Shown in pieces: positions 7,572 to 16,821 of a DNA stretch of 51,696 bases. Every line of letters begins with the position of its first letter. Within the stretch, counting starts at the first letter, position 1. Under the pieces are notes generated by a model that saw nothing but the letters and a program-made list of their open reading frames with translations, searched no databases and was not told the origin of the DNA. Where the stretch lies: NCBI GenBank assembly GCA_029974015.1, contig JARKUF010000012.1, positions 1 to 51,696 on the forward strand, in the 5' to 3' direction. The position numbers were made by a program, and so were the translations under genes. This DNA comes from Spirochaetota bacterium. Its GTDB lineage: Bacteria > Spirochaetota > UBA4802 > JAGODF01.

Positions 7572-9246
7572 AAATCATCATGCCCAGCCGGTTGTGCTCC
7601 TCGATAATCTCACGGAGGATATCCGGCGTCGTGATGGGATTGACGGTGACGGCACGAAGCACCACGATCTTTTGCGGGGCGTACCGTGTCGCTTCCAGCA
7701 TAGTACGCGAGACGAAGCTGTTGTCCTCCTGCCGAATAGCCCGATGGAGTTCAACGTTCATCTGGTTGAGGATGTGGTTGATCTTTTTCATCCTCGCCTG
7801 GGCCACGCCCGACATGGAAATATTGCCGCTTTCAAGTTCGCGGCGTATATCATTCAGGATACCCATCACCTTCGCGGGTACAAAACGGTAGTTGAAAATG
7901 AAAAGTTCCGGATAGTTCATCTGTTCAAAGTTTTCATGGGCCTCCACGAGTGAGTGAAGGGTAGACGTAAGCTCGAAGGCGTGGTCGAAGAGGACCCTGA
8001 ATCCCTCACGGCCGAAAAGCTTCATGGTCACCCAGGGTTTCAGACAGGCGAAGGGCCGCGAACCTTCCACAGTAAAGCGCCCCTGGTCTACTGAATCCTC
8101 GCGGATGATATAATTCGATGCGTGGGCGAGGAAATGCGATGACTTCCGGCTTCGAAACAGCACCATCCCCAGTGCGAGTGGAGAATAGAGAAGCTTGTGA
8201 GCATCAAAAGTGACCGTGTCAGCCAGCTCAATCCCCCTGAAAAGGCTCCGATACTTGTCCACCAGAAGGAGGGGGCCGCCCCAGGCGGCGTCCACATGGA
8301 GATGGGTCTCATATCGGTCGGCAATTTCCCTCAGTTCCACCAGATTGTCCACATTGCCCGTTTCCGTCGTCCCGGCGATGCCCACAATGGCCACCACGCG
8401 GGTTTTTTCCTCGCTGTAGCGATTACGCTCCTCCAGATCGGAGAGTACCTGGCGCAGGGCCTCTGCATCGATCTTGTTGCTCGAGTTGACTGGTATTTTG
8501 ATAACGCTGTTCTCCCCAAGCCCAATGAGGCGCGCCACCTTGTCTATGGAATAATGGCCTCTCTTGGAAACAAGAATAACCGCGCGATTGCAGCGATAAT
8601 AACGGTACGCCTCGTAAACCCCCGCCTTGCGTATTCCCGGGAACCTGCCGTCGGGAGGGAAGGCCCTGTTGCGGGCCACCAGAAGGGCCGTGAGGTTCGC
8701 GATGGTCCCGTCGATGGTGACATTGCCGAGAACGAAATTCCGGTTCTGGACGTTTAGACGGTAGAACTTCGCTGAGCGGTTGAATATGAGGCGGTGTATC
8801 CAACCGATAAGCTCCCTCTCCACGTAGGTGGACGCCTTGGCCGTTTCTATCTTCACCTGGTTCTGGTTCAGCGCGGCGATGATCATCTCCAGAAGGATCA
8901 TGAAGTAGGGTATGGCACTGGTCATGTGGCCTATGTAATAGGGGTTCCCCACCTTTACCGAGTGGGCGATAACATTCGATTTAATTTCCCCTAAGATATT
9001 CCGCCAAAGCTGGGGCTCCGAAGGTATTTCATAGTTTGAGAAAATTTTTGCGAGGTCCGGCAGGGAAATTTCACTGTGGATGCCCCCCTTCTCCTTGAAG
9101 AAAGAGTGAATAAGGTCGAGCAGTTCGCGGCCGAACTCCAGGAATTTATCGGGGGAATCGGGCATGATGAACAGCTTCCGAAGCTGTTCCATACTGCCCC
9201 GAATCCCCACATCGTGCTCGTGTTCAATCCAGGTGCGAGTGCTCAT
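7534..9246 (-). CDS. panP: PLP-dependent group II decarboxylase, PanP-like (putative aspartate 1-decarboxylase)
   Basis: The 570-residue enzyme has the fold-type I decarboxylase signature: HVDAAWGGP (aspartate that contacts the PLP ring) and DAHK with the PLP lysine at about residue 351, followed by LLYSPLALGMVLF. The N-terminal PYYIGHMTSAIPYF segment and the length fit the PanP subgroup of glutamate/aspartate-type decarboxylases better than GadB or tyrosine decarboxylases. In bacteria without PanD this enzyme makes beta-alanine from aspartate for pantothenate and CoA synthesis. Start at 9246 (ATG) preferred over TTG at 9249; GAGG lies ten bases upstream. Substrate is inferred from subgroup resemblance and could be glutamate or another amino acid. 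Confidence 0.75.
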   Translation of the reverse strand: MSTRTWIEHEHDVGIRGSMEQLRKLFIMPDSPDKFLEFGRELLDLIHSFFKEKGGIHSEISLPDLAKIFSNYEIPSEPQLWRNILGEIKSNVIAHSVKVGNPYYIGHMTSAIPYFMILLEMIIAALNQNQVKIETAKASTYVERELIGWIHRLIFNRSAKFYRLNVQNRNFVLGNVTIDGTIANLTALLVARNRAFPPDGRFPGIRKAGVYEAYRYYRCNRAVILVSKRGHYSIDKVARLIGLGENSVIKIPVNSSNKIDAEALRQVLSDLEERNRYSEEKTRVVAIVGIAGTTETGNVDNLVELREIADRYETHLHVDAAWGGPLLLVDKYRSLFRGIELADTVTFDAHKLLYSPLALGMVLFRSRKSSHFLAHASNYIIREDSVDQGRFTVEGSRPFACLKPWVTMKLFGREGFRVLFDHAFELTSTLHSLVEAHENFEQMNYPELFIFNYRFVPAKVMGILNDIRRELESGNISMSGVAQARMKKINHILNQMNVELHRAIRQEDNSFVSRTMLEATRYAPQKIVVLRAVTVNPITTPDILREIIEEHNRLGMMIYENEFAGKIKDI

Positions 9247-9249
9247 CAA

Positions 9250-9632
9250 GGTCCGGCCTCTTCATATGATACGCTTCTTTCGGGAAAAGAGAAAAAGGGA
9301 GACTCTAATTTATCAGGTATGATATTTCCCCTGAGTAATGTAATTATTATAGGTTGCCACTTGAAAAACCACCCTGTCCTTTATGGGCTTCCGGCCCCAA
9401 AAAAAGCATTTTCTTAATCTCTTCAGCTTAGCACTGTATTAGGCCAATTTCCAAATATATCCTCACCTTTCCCCCTGACAAGCACTATATACGCCGGACC
9501 TGGGCAAAGACGCGCCATCCCCGGAATGAGACACATAAAAAGTTCACAACCGTTTTTTTTGCTCAAGTACCCGTATGGCATTGAACGATAATCACAGTAT
9601 AAGGGAAGATGTACCCCTTAAGGAGGCCCTGA
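9250..9632. other. Intergenic region with candidate promoter for the STAS gene
   Basis: No gene is seen in this 380-base gap between divergent genes. ATGGCA (9575-9580) and TATAAG (9598-9603), 17 bases apart, make a plausible sigma-70 promoter for the gene at 9633. No dispersed hairpin repeat is present. Confidence 0.35.
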
Positions 9633-9947
9633 ATGGGAAGCACCGGCACATTGACTTTTCCTCGAACGATAGATTTTGAAGCTGCTGCCCAGTACATACA
9701 ATCATTCGAAAAAGCCCCCGGGGGGGTCCTGGTGTTCGACCTCGAGGACACGATAGCTATCCACTACTCCTTCATCGGCTTTATGATTCACATGAAAAAA
9801 GAAATGGAAAACAGCGGCGGGAGGCTCATTGTAAAACTGTCCCCGACGCTAAAAAAAACGATACAAAGGCTCAATCTCGATGGCTTTTTTCCCGAACACG
9901 CTCATGTGGCCCAACCGGCCCAGGAACTGCATATTTCCGTCAATTGA
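9633..9947 (+). CDS. STAS-like domain protein, divergent phosphorylation site
   Basis: A 104-residue protein with an excellent ribosome binding site, AAGGAGG at 9620-9626. The order beta strand (GVLVFDLEDT), then AIHYSFIGFMIHM, helix, and strand GRLIVKLSP followed by a helix, matches the STAS fold of anti-sigma factor antagonists. In canonical members the loop reads D-S-S-G and the serine is phosphorylated by an anti-sigma kinase; here the corresponding segment is H-Y-S-F-I-G, keeping one serine but losing the aspartate and glycine positions. It could still bind a partner, without canonical phospho-control. No kinase gene is adjacent. A second, canonical STAS gene lies at 26537. Confidence 0.55.
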   Translation: MGSTGTLTFPRTIDFEAAAQYIQSFEKAPGGVLVFDLEDTIAIHYSFIGFMIHMKKEMENSGGRLIVKLSPTLKKTIQRLNLDGFFPEHAHVAQPAQELHISVN

Positions 9948-10113
9948 TCGCCTCAGATGAAAAATTGAGAATTTTCACATTTTTTCATTGACAACCCGCC
10001 ATTTGTTAACTAATTGATATAATACTAAAATAGGTATCGGCGATTTGTCAAAAAGTCCCGCAAGCTGGCGGCCCAATACCTTAAGCACCTCAACAGAAAA
10101 CCACGGGTGTAGC

Positions 10114-10407
10114 ATGATCCTTTCAGACCAACAGGTAGAAAACACCAGCGAACTTTTGAAATCCATATCGCATCCCATCAGGCTTAAAATCCTTTGTTAT
10201 CTCATGGAAGGAGAAAAGAACGTCGGCGAGATTGAAAAGGAATTCGTGTCCACAATTTCCAATATATCACAACACCTGACCATACTCCGTAAGGCGAACA
10301 TTATCAACCGACGGAAGGAAGCGAACTACATGTATTATTCCATCAGGGACAAAAGCATTCTAACCCTCATAAAGACGCTTAAACAACTTTTCTGTTCCGA
10401 GGTATGA
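10114..10407 (+). CDS. ArsR-family winged-helix transcription regulator
   Basis: The 97-residue protein has the ArsR/SmtB winged-helix pattern: helix SELLKSISHPIRLKILCYLMEG, recognition-helix segment TISNISQHLTILRKANII and wing RRKEANYMYYSI. The usual metal-binding cysteines (CxC in the DNA-binding helix) are missing, so it is probably not a metal sensor of the ArsR type. Start at 10114 is chosen because the family normally begins near this point; a longer form from 10045 is possible, and neither has a strong ribosome binding site. It overlaps the next gene by four bases (ATGA), so it is likely to control or be coupled with the outer-membrane protein that follows. TATAAT at 10018-10023 is a possible -10 box. 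Confidence 0.75.
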   Translation: MILSDQQVENTSELLKSISHPIRLKILCYLMEGEKNVGEIEKEFVSTISNISQHLTILRKANIINRRKEANYMYYSIRDKSILTLIKTLKQLFCSEV

Positions 10408-12041
10408 ACCTCCAACTTCGTCGAATGGCCGTAATTCCGGCAATGCACCGCTTTTGCATAATCTGTGTCGCTCTGTCGCTTCTCGCTGCAATCGCGCAAC
10501 CTCTCGAGTCCCGGGAACGTTACAAAACCGTGTCCATTCTTGGGCTGAGAATCCTCTCGGAAGAAAGCCTCGTGAGGGACCTTGCCCTTGACCGCCTCCC
10601 GGCGGGCAGCCCGGCGTTCCTGAAAGCATCTACGGCCCTTGAGGAGTACTGCCACGACCGGGGCTTCATCATCGCCAGGGCCTACCTGATCAGGGAAACG
10701 GGCGAAGAACTCCACATATTCTTCGATGAAGGAAGAATAGACAAGTTCATCTTCTTCAACCTCAATGCCATAAACGCCCTGAGAATGCGTTATGAATTCA
10801 AACTTGAAAAAAGCGTCTACAACCTCTACACCGTGGAACGCGGACTGTCCGACCTGAAAAGCCGGTTCAGGCTCCGATGCGCCGGTGCCAAACTCATCTC
10901 CGTGCGGAATTATGATAATTCCTTCTTTCAGATAGACCGTAAATTCACCATACCTCTGGGGGGCCTGCAAAAACTCCCCTTCTTCGGGGAATATTATCCT
11001 CGCTACGATCTCGGCATCTTCCTGGAGCGGCACCCTCCATCTGAGGAAGGGGGCATAATCTGGGGCGTGAAATCAAGCTACACAAAGGGACTCAAACCAT
11101 ACGTCCAATACATCATTCCTTCCTTCTTTGGAAAAAACGACCGCCTGGATTTTAATGCTTCGGCGGGAATATATTATGGCCTGGATTTACAGTTCTCGTC
11201 ACCCCCCCGATTTACTTTCATGGAGTTCTCCTCGAACTACACGCTCCCGCCCATATTCGAGCGATTATTTACTCCTGCGGTCAAGGCCTATGTTTACAGG
11301 TCCTGGGCCTCCCGAAAAGACCTGGGCCTCGACGAGTACGAGTATCTCATACTCCGGGGGACCCTCGCCCCGGGCCTCACAGTCCTTAACAAGATGAGGG
11401 TCCACGCAGGATACGGCATTGACCGCGTCCAAGTCTACAGAGGCATGGCCGCCGGGGGCGCCGCGTACAACGCCGAGATAGCGGAGAGGACCGACAACTG
11501 GTGTTTCTTCGAAACCGGGATGCACCTCAATCTATTCCCCTGGTCTCTTCGACATCTCATTGAACGCAGTTTTTCCTTCACATACGATTACTACATGAAC
11601 GAATCGGCCTTTCACAAGTTCAGGTTCGACGGCGCAATCGGATTCGAGTTCAAAAATTTCGACATCTTATCGTTACATTTAGATTCCGTATTTATCCTGC
11701 ACCCCCCCCCTTTCTATTACGAGGAATCCGTCGACAATGCTACCTTCAAGGGATTTATGGGAAAAAGTTTCCACACACTGAGAATCATAAGGGCTTCAGC
11801 GGAATACCGGTTTTCAATATATCGGGACTACGTCTTTGTTGGTGTGTTCGCCGATGGCGTGGCCTTCCGCGGGTCGGGCTATGACCTCATAGGAGCACAG
11901 GGGGGAATAGTTGCGGGCATCGCAGGACATTTCATTTTTCTCGACCAATTCGAGTTCAATATTTACTATGGGAAGGATTTTCTTTTTTCGACGGGTGAGT
12001 CACAGTACAATGTGTATGTGAGCTTCGAGAAGAAATGGTAA
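10404..12041 (+). CDS. Outer-membrane POTRA/beta-barrel protein (TamA/Omp85-like)
   Basis: The 545-residue protein has a signal peptide (hydrophobic stretch about residues 15-35), then one or two POTRA-like modules: VSILGLRILSEESLVRDL, a helix ASTALEEYCHDRGFIIARAYLI and strand EELHIFFDEGRIDKFIFF. The rest, from about residue 175, alternates polar and aromatic residues as in a 16-strand barrel and ends in a terminal aromatic, FEKKW, as barrel proteins recognised by BamA do. This architecture fits the Omp85/TpsB superfamily, which inserts or exports proteins through the outer membrane; it is much shorter than the BamA at 35139. It is translationally coupled to the ArsR regulator. The exported partner is not in the neighbourhood. 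Confidence 0.65.
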   Translation: MNLQLRRMAVIPAMHRFCIICVALSLLAAIAQPLESRERYKTVSILGLRILSEESLVRDLALDRLPAGSPAFLKASTALEEYCHDRGFIIARAYLIRETGEELHIFFDEGRIDKFIFFNLNAINALRMRYEFKLEKSVYNLYTVERGLSDLKSRFRLRCAGAKLISVRNYDNSFFQIDRKFTIPLGGLQKLPFFGEYYPRYDLGIFLERHPPSEEGGIIWGVKSSYTKGLKPYVQYIIPSFFGKNDRLDFNASAGIYYGLDLQFSSPPRFTFMEFSSNYTLPPIFERLFTPAVKAYVYRSWASRKDLGLDEYEYLILRGTLAPGLTVLNKMRVHAGYGIDRVQVYRGMAAGGAAYNAEIAERTDNWCFFETGMHLNLFPWSLRHLIERSFSFTYDYYMNESAFHKFRFDGAIGFEFKNFDILSLHLDSVFILHPPPFYYEESVDNATFKGFMGKSFHTLRIIRASAEYRFSIYRDYVFVGVFADGVAFRGSGYDLIGAQGGIVAGIAGHFIFLDQFEFNIYYGKDFLFSTGESQYNVYVSFEKKW

Positions 12042-12050
12042 AAAAAGATA

Positions 12051-12135
12051 TGCCGCGAGAGGGACTCGAACCCTCACAGGCGTACGCCTACTAGACCCTG
12101 AACCTAGCGCGTCTGCCAATTCCGCCATCGCGGCA
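12051..12135 (-). tRNA. tRNA-Leu (anticodon CAG)
   Basis: On the minus strand the acceptor stem TGCCGCG pairs with CGCGGCA, the D arm reads GGCGGAATTGGCAGAC, the anticodon loop is TTCAGGG with anticodon CAG, a long variable arm (GGCGTACGCC) marks a class II tRNA, and the T arm is GAGGGTTCGAGTCCCTC. Length 85 bases. The 3' CCA is not encoded. It lies 61 bases after lysA. Confidence 0.97.
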
Positions 12136-12196
12136 ATCTATCTACCAGAATAACCATACTCAATAATTGTCAAACGAATTTTTTACTGCGAGAAAA

Positions 12197-13450
12197 TCAT
12201 GTCTCGTTCCGCAATAGGTCCTCGAAAGAGTCCCGGCGGCGGATCAGGCGGCATCGTCCATCTTCGCCCACCAGTACCTCGGCGGGCAGCCTCCTGGAAT
12301 TGTAACGCGACGCCATCGACATGCAGTAGGCGCCGGCCGACATGACCGCGACGCAGTCCCCCTGTTTCGTCGGCGTGATATCGCGGTCCTTTGCAAAAAA
12401 ATCGCCGGATTCGCAGACTGGGCCCACCACGTCGACCTTCTCAGAACCTTCCCTCAGCCGGCAATTCACCACCCGGTGGTAGGAGCCGTACAGCGACGGC
12501 CTGATGAGGTCGTTCATGCCCCCGTCGGTGATAATGAAGGTTTTGCTGCCTCCTTCCTTCCGATAGGTCACCCGGACCACAAAGATTCCGCCGTTTCCGG
12601 ATATATACCTTCCAGGCTCGACAACAAGCTTCAACCCCAGGGGCTTCAGGCGGCCGATAATCCCCGCCGCCCAGGCTCCCACATCGAAGGGCCTCTCGTC
12701 GTTGTAGACGATGCCAAGGCCTCCACCCATGTTGATACAATCCAGGGAATCGAACCCTTCCGAGTGAAGCTCGCCTATTAAGGACACGAACTTGTCCGCG
12801 GTTTGTAAAAAGGGCGATACCGACGTTATCTGGGATCCAATGTGGGCATGGAGTCCCCGAAGTCGCACCCCTTCCAATTTTTTCAGAACAGCCAGCCTTG
12901 CGGTCAGACCTTCGATGGGGATGCCGAACTTGTTTTCTTTTTTTCCAGTAGTGATGTAGCGGTGCGTGTCGGCGTCGACGTCCGGGTTCACCCTCACGGC
13001 GATGTCCGTTACTTTTTTCTTCTCCCGTGAAATGCGGTCGATTTCTTCAATCTCCCGGAAGGACTCGCAGTTAAACATGAGGATTCCGGAATCGATACCG
13101 AAGGCAATCTCCTCGGCGGTCTTCCCCACACCCGCAAAAACGATTTTATCCGGCGCAATGCCGGCTTTCAACGAGCGATACAGCTCCCCGCCGGAAACGA
13201 CATCGGCGCCGGAGCCGATTTCCGCCATGACGCGAATGAGGGACATGTTGTAGTTCGTCTTCACCGAGTAGCAGATGGTGTGCTCAATATCCGACAGGGC
13301 GCCATCCAGTTCCCGGTACCGCTCCCGGAAGCCGCGCTCGGAGTAGACATACAGGGGCGTACCGAACTCCCGGGCCAAATCGTCTATCTTCAACCCCTCG
13401 CAGACGAGGTCGTTCCCCTCAAATGTGAAATACGAATCGTATCTATTCAC
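12197..13450 (-). CDS. lysA: Diaminopimelate decarboxylase
   Basis: This fold-type III PLP enzyme removes the D-carboxylate of meso-diaminopimelate, the last step of lysine synthesis. Seen in the 417 residues: PLP lysine K64 in CYSVKTNYN, HAHIGSQ, the glycine loop GGGLG, EPGRYISGNGG and the active-site GPVCESGD that supplies the second-subunit cysteine. Length fits the family. The GTG start overlaps the greA-fusion stop by four bases (GTGA), so the two genes are translationally coupled, and tRNA-Leu follows. Nothing is missing from the catalytic set. Confidence 0.95.
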   Translation of the reverse strand: MNRYDSYFTFEGNDLVCEGLKIDDLAREFGTPLYVYSERGFRERYRELDGALSDIEHTICYSVKTNYNMSLIRVMAEIGSGADVVSGGELYRSLKAGIAPDKIVFAGVGKTAEEIAFGIDSGILMFNCESFREIEEIDRISREKKKVTDIAVRVNPDVDADTHRYITTGKKENKFGIPIEGLTARLAVLKKLEGVRLRGLHAHIGSQITSVSPFLQTADKFVSLIGELHSEGFDSLDCINMGGGLGIVYNDERPFDVGAWAAGIIGRLKPLGLKLVVEPGRYISGNGGIFVVRVTYRKEGGSKTFIITDGGMNDLIRPSLYGSYHRVVNCRLREGSEKVDVVGPVCESGDFFAKDRDITPTKQGDCVAVMSAGAYCMSMASRYNSRRLPAEVLVGEDGRCRLIRRRDSFEDLLRNET

Positions 13451-16152
13451 CCTTTACATGGTCCTATGTTCAAAACTCTGTACTTTCTTTCTTCGTCTCC
13501 CACCTTTACCGTAACTTCATCCCCCGGTCTGCGGCCCATGAGGGACTGGGCAATGGGAGATCGATATGAAAGGATGCCCTGTTCGAAATCCGCGTCCCAG
13601 GGGCCGAGGATGACATACTCGTTTTTTTCTCCCGTGTCTAAATTCTCTATGACCACCTGAGTCCCGATGTTCACCGAGTCTATGTTAACACTTTCCAGGT
13701 TTATTATCTCCGCCTTTTTAATCTCTCCCTGAAGCTTGTTTATCGACATCTCCAGGGTAATCTGATTTTCCATGAGCCTGTTGTAATCTACGTTTTCGCG
13801 CATGTCTCCGGAAATGTCGGAAGTTTTCCCAAGCTCCTGGGACAGCTTGACCATATCGCTGTTCATGCGTTTCAATTCGGCCATCATCCTATCGAGGCCG
13901 TCCTGGGAGACGAAAATTTTTTCTACGTCAAGCTCCCATTCCTCTGGGGCCTTCTCGTGGGCAGTAACCGTGAAATCCGCGTACCGTCCTCTTATGACGG
14001 CCAAAAACCGTTCCCTGTGCGAATCCTCTATGTAGGGGAGGGAAATGAAGAGATCGTACAGCTTCTCCAAAAACTGATGGGAACTCTGGGACACAATCTC
14101 CTTCAAACCCAGGGCCTCATTTTCAAAAAGCGTCTCCAGGGCCATGTTCTTGATCCGGTTTCCCTTGGGCTCAATTTTTCTAAGCTCGTGCAAAAGCCTT
14201 ACGTAGGTAAGAAAGAGCTCTTCCCTGGAAAAATCGATCCACTCATAATCCCATGCCCTTGTGAGGATGTTCCGCGACACCCAGAGGAATATTTCCGGAG
14301 ACTGCTTCGCCCCGGCAATCAAGCGGTCGATGAAATTATTAATGATATTGTAGGCATGCGCCCGGATCAGCTTGTTGATGATATACTTGTGGATACGCAC
14401 CGGGGTCTCGAAAAGCATCTCCGCCGTCATAGTCGGCCAGTCCCCCCGGGCCTCCTCGATGATGTTGACGAAATCTTTTTTATAATCGTACGAGCTGATT
14501 TTCGTCGAAATCATCATAAGGTCCTTCGGCTCGCTCTTGATGTAGCCGATTACCTTCTCCTTCACCGGTTCGAGCTTCAGTTTCTTCTCGTCCACATACT
14601 TCGACAGGCTCCTGAGGAGAAAATACGAGAGCACCTGTTTCGTGGGGCTCGCATGCCTGGCCTGGTCTGAAAAGTAATCCAGAAAATAATGGGCCACAGG
14701 CTCCCCCTCGGTGCGGTCAATATTGTTCACGAACTCCATGGCGAAACCCAGTTTTTCGCTGAAACTCTCGGCGGCGGTAAACCCCTCAAGCAGCGCGTCG
14801 GCGAAAGTTACCGGTTTGTCGCGCATGAAAATGAGGTCCTTCTTCTTGTCCGAAAAAGCGAAATGCGGGTTTTTCTTGATTTCGGTCCTTTTCCTGCTCC
14901 ACCATTTCGCCCAGGATTTCGCGTCAATATACTTGGGGATCAGCTCCTTTTTGACGTCTCCCAGGGTGATTTGCATATCGTAGGAGCGGATTAGTATCTC
15001 AAAAAAGCGCATGAAATCGCTTCGGAACAAGGTTTTCGCCCCGTCGAAATCCTCGAACTCCATAACATATAGATGGTCCTTCGCCACTGGCGTGAGGGAC
15101 TGGAGGGCCATCTGTATCGACATTTTGTGGCCCAGCTTTTCTTTAAAATCGATGACAATATTGTCGCTGTCGATGTCGACTATTTTCCCCACTCCCCAGG
15201 AGCGGTGAAACACGAAGTTGTCGCGGTCGAAGACAATATTGCGCTCAAAATTCTGGACTGCGCCTTTCACCTGGACTTTGTAGTTTGTTAACTTCGATAT
15301 TTTCAGAAACTGCTCATACTGGGAATGCTCGCCGTATTTTTTTTCGTAAAAGCGGATGAGCTCCCTCCTCGAGGAAGTGTCGTCGGGCATATACTGGAGT
15401 ATCCGCTTGAGTATTTCAATGGACTGGTCCGGATTTTCCTCGTCGCGGTACTTATGGAGGAGCGATTTTAAAAGCTGGGCCGTAAGCTCGAACTGCTTCG
15501 CCTCCACGAGGAGGCGCTCGATTCTTTCGAAAAACGCCAGGTCCTCCTCTGTGACGCTCAGGAGCTTGTTCCACAGGGACGAGATCTCACCGAATTCGCC
15601 GTTTTTAATGAAGCCTTCAATCGAAAGTTTCATGTAGAGAATGCTTTTCTCATTGTCCTCATCCACGAGGGCAAAGGCGAGTTTTTTGGCGACTTCAGCA
15701 TCGAAGCGGTCTATTTTGAGAAGGTTTTCCCATACGGGAATGGCCTCCTTGTTCTTACCCTGACGCTCCAGGCTCGTCGCCAGGGCCTTCAGGGCCACAC
15801 GGTTTTCCCCATACTCAAGGATCTTTTCGGAAACCCGCTCAACGACGGCCCATTTATGATTATCTGAAAAAAGGTCGATAAGCTTGCGGATTTTCACCGT
15901 ATCCTCCAGCTTGTCGTTATGGTAACCGATAAGACCTATGAGATAGGCCGCAGAAACAGACACCGGGTGCTCCTCAAGCTGTTTGCTGCAGACGTCCCGG
16001 GCCTCCTGAAACATGGTTTCACTCACGATGTTGTTGAATAGATCGTCAAGTATCTTGAACCTCGATATTCCTATGTCTTTCGGCTCAATTCTTCCCCAAA
16101 GTTCCTCCTTGAAGAGAGAATTTAGCTTTTCCAGTATCTTTTCCCTTGTCAT
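13447..16152 (-). CDS. greA: GreA-type transcript cleavage factor with long N-terminal helical-repeat extension
   Basis: Of 901 residues the last ~158 (from about 744) are a complete Gre factor: coiled-coil region EKIFVSQDGLDRMMAEL with the conserved tip G-D783-M-R-E786-N-V-D-Y790-N, and the C-terminal FKBP-like globular domain (GTQVVIENLDTGE, YRSPIAQSLMGRRPGDEV). Gre factors enter the RNA polymerase secondary channel and stimulate cleavage of backtracked RNA. The first ~740 residues are mostly helical, TPR-like near the N-terminus (ALKALATSLERQGKNKEAIPVWENLL), with a small beta domain about residues 310-350 (FVFHRSWGVGKIVDIDSDNIVID) resembling a CarD/Tudor-like fold. Such long Gre fusions are known in spirochaetes. 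The extension may bind polymerase or ribosome partners; that is unknown. Confidence 0.85.
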   Translation of the reverse strand: MTREKILEKLNSLFKEELWGRIEPKDIGISRFKILDDLFNNIVSETMFQEARDVCSKQLEEHPVSVSAAYLIGLIGYHNDKLEDTVKIRKLIDLFSDNHKWAVVERVSEKILEYGENRVALKALATSLERQGKNKEAIPVWENLLKIDRFDAEVAKKLAFALVDEDNEKSILYMKLSIEGFIKNGEFGEISSLWNKLLSVTEEDLAFFERIERLLVEAKQFELTAQLLKSLLHKYRDEENPDQSIEILKRILQYMPDDTSSRRELIRFYEKKYGEHSQYEQFLKISKLTNYKVQVKGAVQNFERNIVFDRDNFVFHRSWGVGKIVDIDSDNIVIDFKEKLGHKMSIQMALQSLTPVAKDHLYVMEFEDFDGAKTLFRSDFMRFFEILIRSYDMQITLGDVKKELIPKYIDAKSWAKWWSRKRTEIKKNPHFAFSDKKKDLIFMRDKPVTFADALLEGFTAAESFSEKLGFAMEFVNNIDRTEGEPVAHYFLDYFSDQARHASPTKQVLSYFLLRSLSKYVDEKKLKLEPVKEKVIGYIKSEPKDLMMISTKISSYDYKKDFVNIIEEARGDWPTMTAEMLFETPVRIHKYIINKLIRAHAYNIINNFIDRLIAGAKQSPEIFLWVSRNILTRAWDYEWIDFSREELFLTYVRLLHELRKIEPKGNRIKNMALETLFENEALGLKEIVSQSSHQFLEKLYDLFISLPYIEDSHRERFLAVIRGRYADFTVTAHEKAPEEWELDVEKIFVSQDGLDRMMAELKRMNSDMVKLSQELGKTSDISGDMRENVDYNRLMENQITLEMSINKLQGEIKKAEIINLESVNIDSVNIGTQVVIENLDTGEKNEYVILGPWDADFEQGILSYRSPIAQSLMGRRPGDEVTVKVGDEERKYRVLNIGPCKG

Positions 16153-16177
16153 ATATGTAACCCGCGTTTAACATATT

Positions 16178-16299
16178 GGGAACCTCTAAAAAATATGATT
16201 TTTTAGATTCCCATAAATTGTAACTACTGGCAAGTCCAGCACTTATGTCCTCCCTCCCGTCGAAGGCGGGGGGAAAAACATAATTATTTGAGATTGCCA
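16178..16299 (+). repeat. Dispersed composite hairpin repeat, locus 2 (complete copy)
   Basis: A full copy: AT-rich hairpin 16178-16212 (GGGAACCTCTAAAAAA and its imperfect complement ending TAGATTCCC), linker 16213-16244 containing TTGTAACTACTGGCA and CAGCACTT, GC-rich hairpin 16245-16281 (CCCGTCGAAGGCGGGG core) and right end AGATTGCC. It lies between the greA-fusion start and the flaA genes. Confidence 0.85.
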
Positions 16300-16821
16300 T
16301 ATTGTGAATATTGGGTCCTGCCCCCCGGGGATAAATACTCCCCAATACTCCGGAACCTCCGCCGGCTCATGTGTAGCCATAGCGGCGCAATCAAGCATTT
16401 ACGCCAATTCCGGTGACACATTTTCCCGACTCTCGAAAACCCCGTCGACGGCAATATAACGGCGCCGCATGTATTCCAATTCAGAATTGCGATAATGAAG
16501 AATTGAAATCCGGAAGAAGTGAACGGGTTACTACTTTTTGTGTGACACCGCAGATAGAAGTATCCTCAAAAAACCGCCTAATAATCAGATGGATTTCCCA
16601 GGACACTTAGTACTATTTTCAATCACCTGTTCGTTTTTGCAAGCATTTTCTTGGAATACCTTCCCCGTCCTAACTTTTATGAGTACGATTCCCACCCGCA
16701 GGTCGATCCGCGCCAATTGTCCCACGGCGCCAGGTTTTACAAGCATCCCGCTGACGGGACACCCCCGTAAAAACGGGGGTGTTCGCCGGGATAGCCCGGA
16801 AACCGTCGATGTTCCTTTCCG
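16300..16821. other. Intergenic region with a stem-loop
   Basis: No supported gene. A perfect stem ACACCCCCGT (16759-16768) with ACGGGGGTGT (16773-16782) around AAAA lies 40 bases after the flaA stop on the minus strand. It lacks a T run, so it is either an mRNA 3' stabiliser or a weak terminator. Confidence 0.45.

Noticed and set aside
9988..10023. TTGACA and TATAAT before the ArsR gene as one promoter
   Set aside because: The spacer is 24 bases, too long for sigma-70; the two boxes cannot belong to the same promoter.
13957..14670. Plus-strand reading frame of 237 codons opposite the greA-fusion gene
   Set aside because: Mirror of a well-supported gene; no ribosome binding site or recognisable domain.
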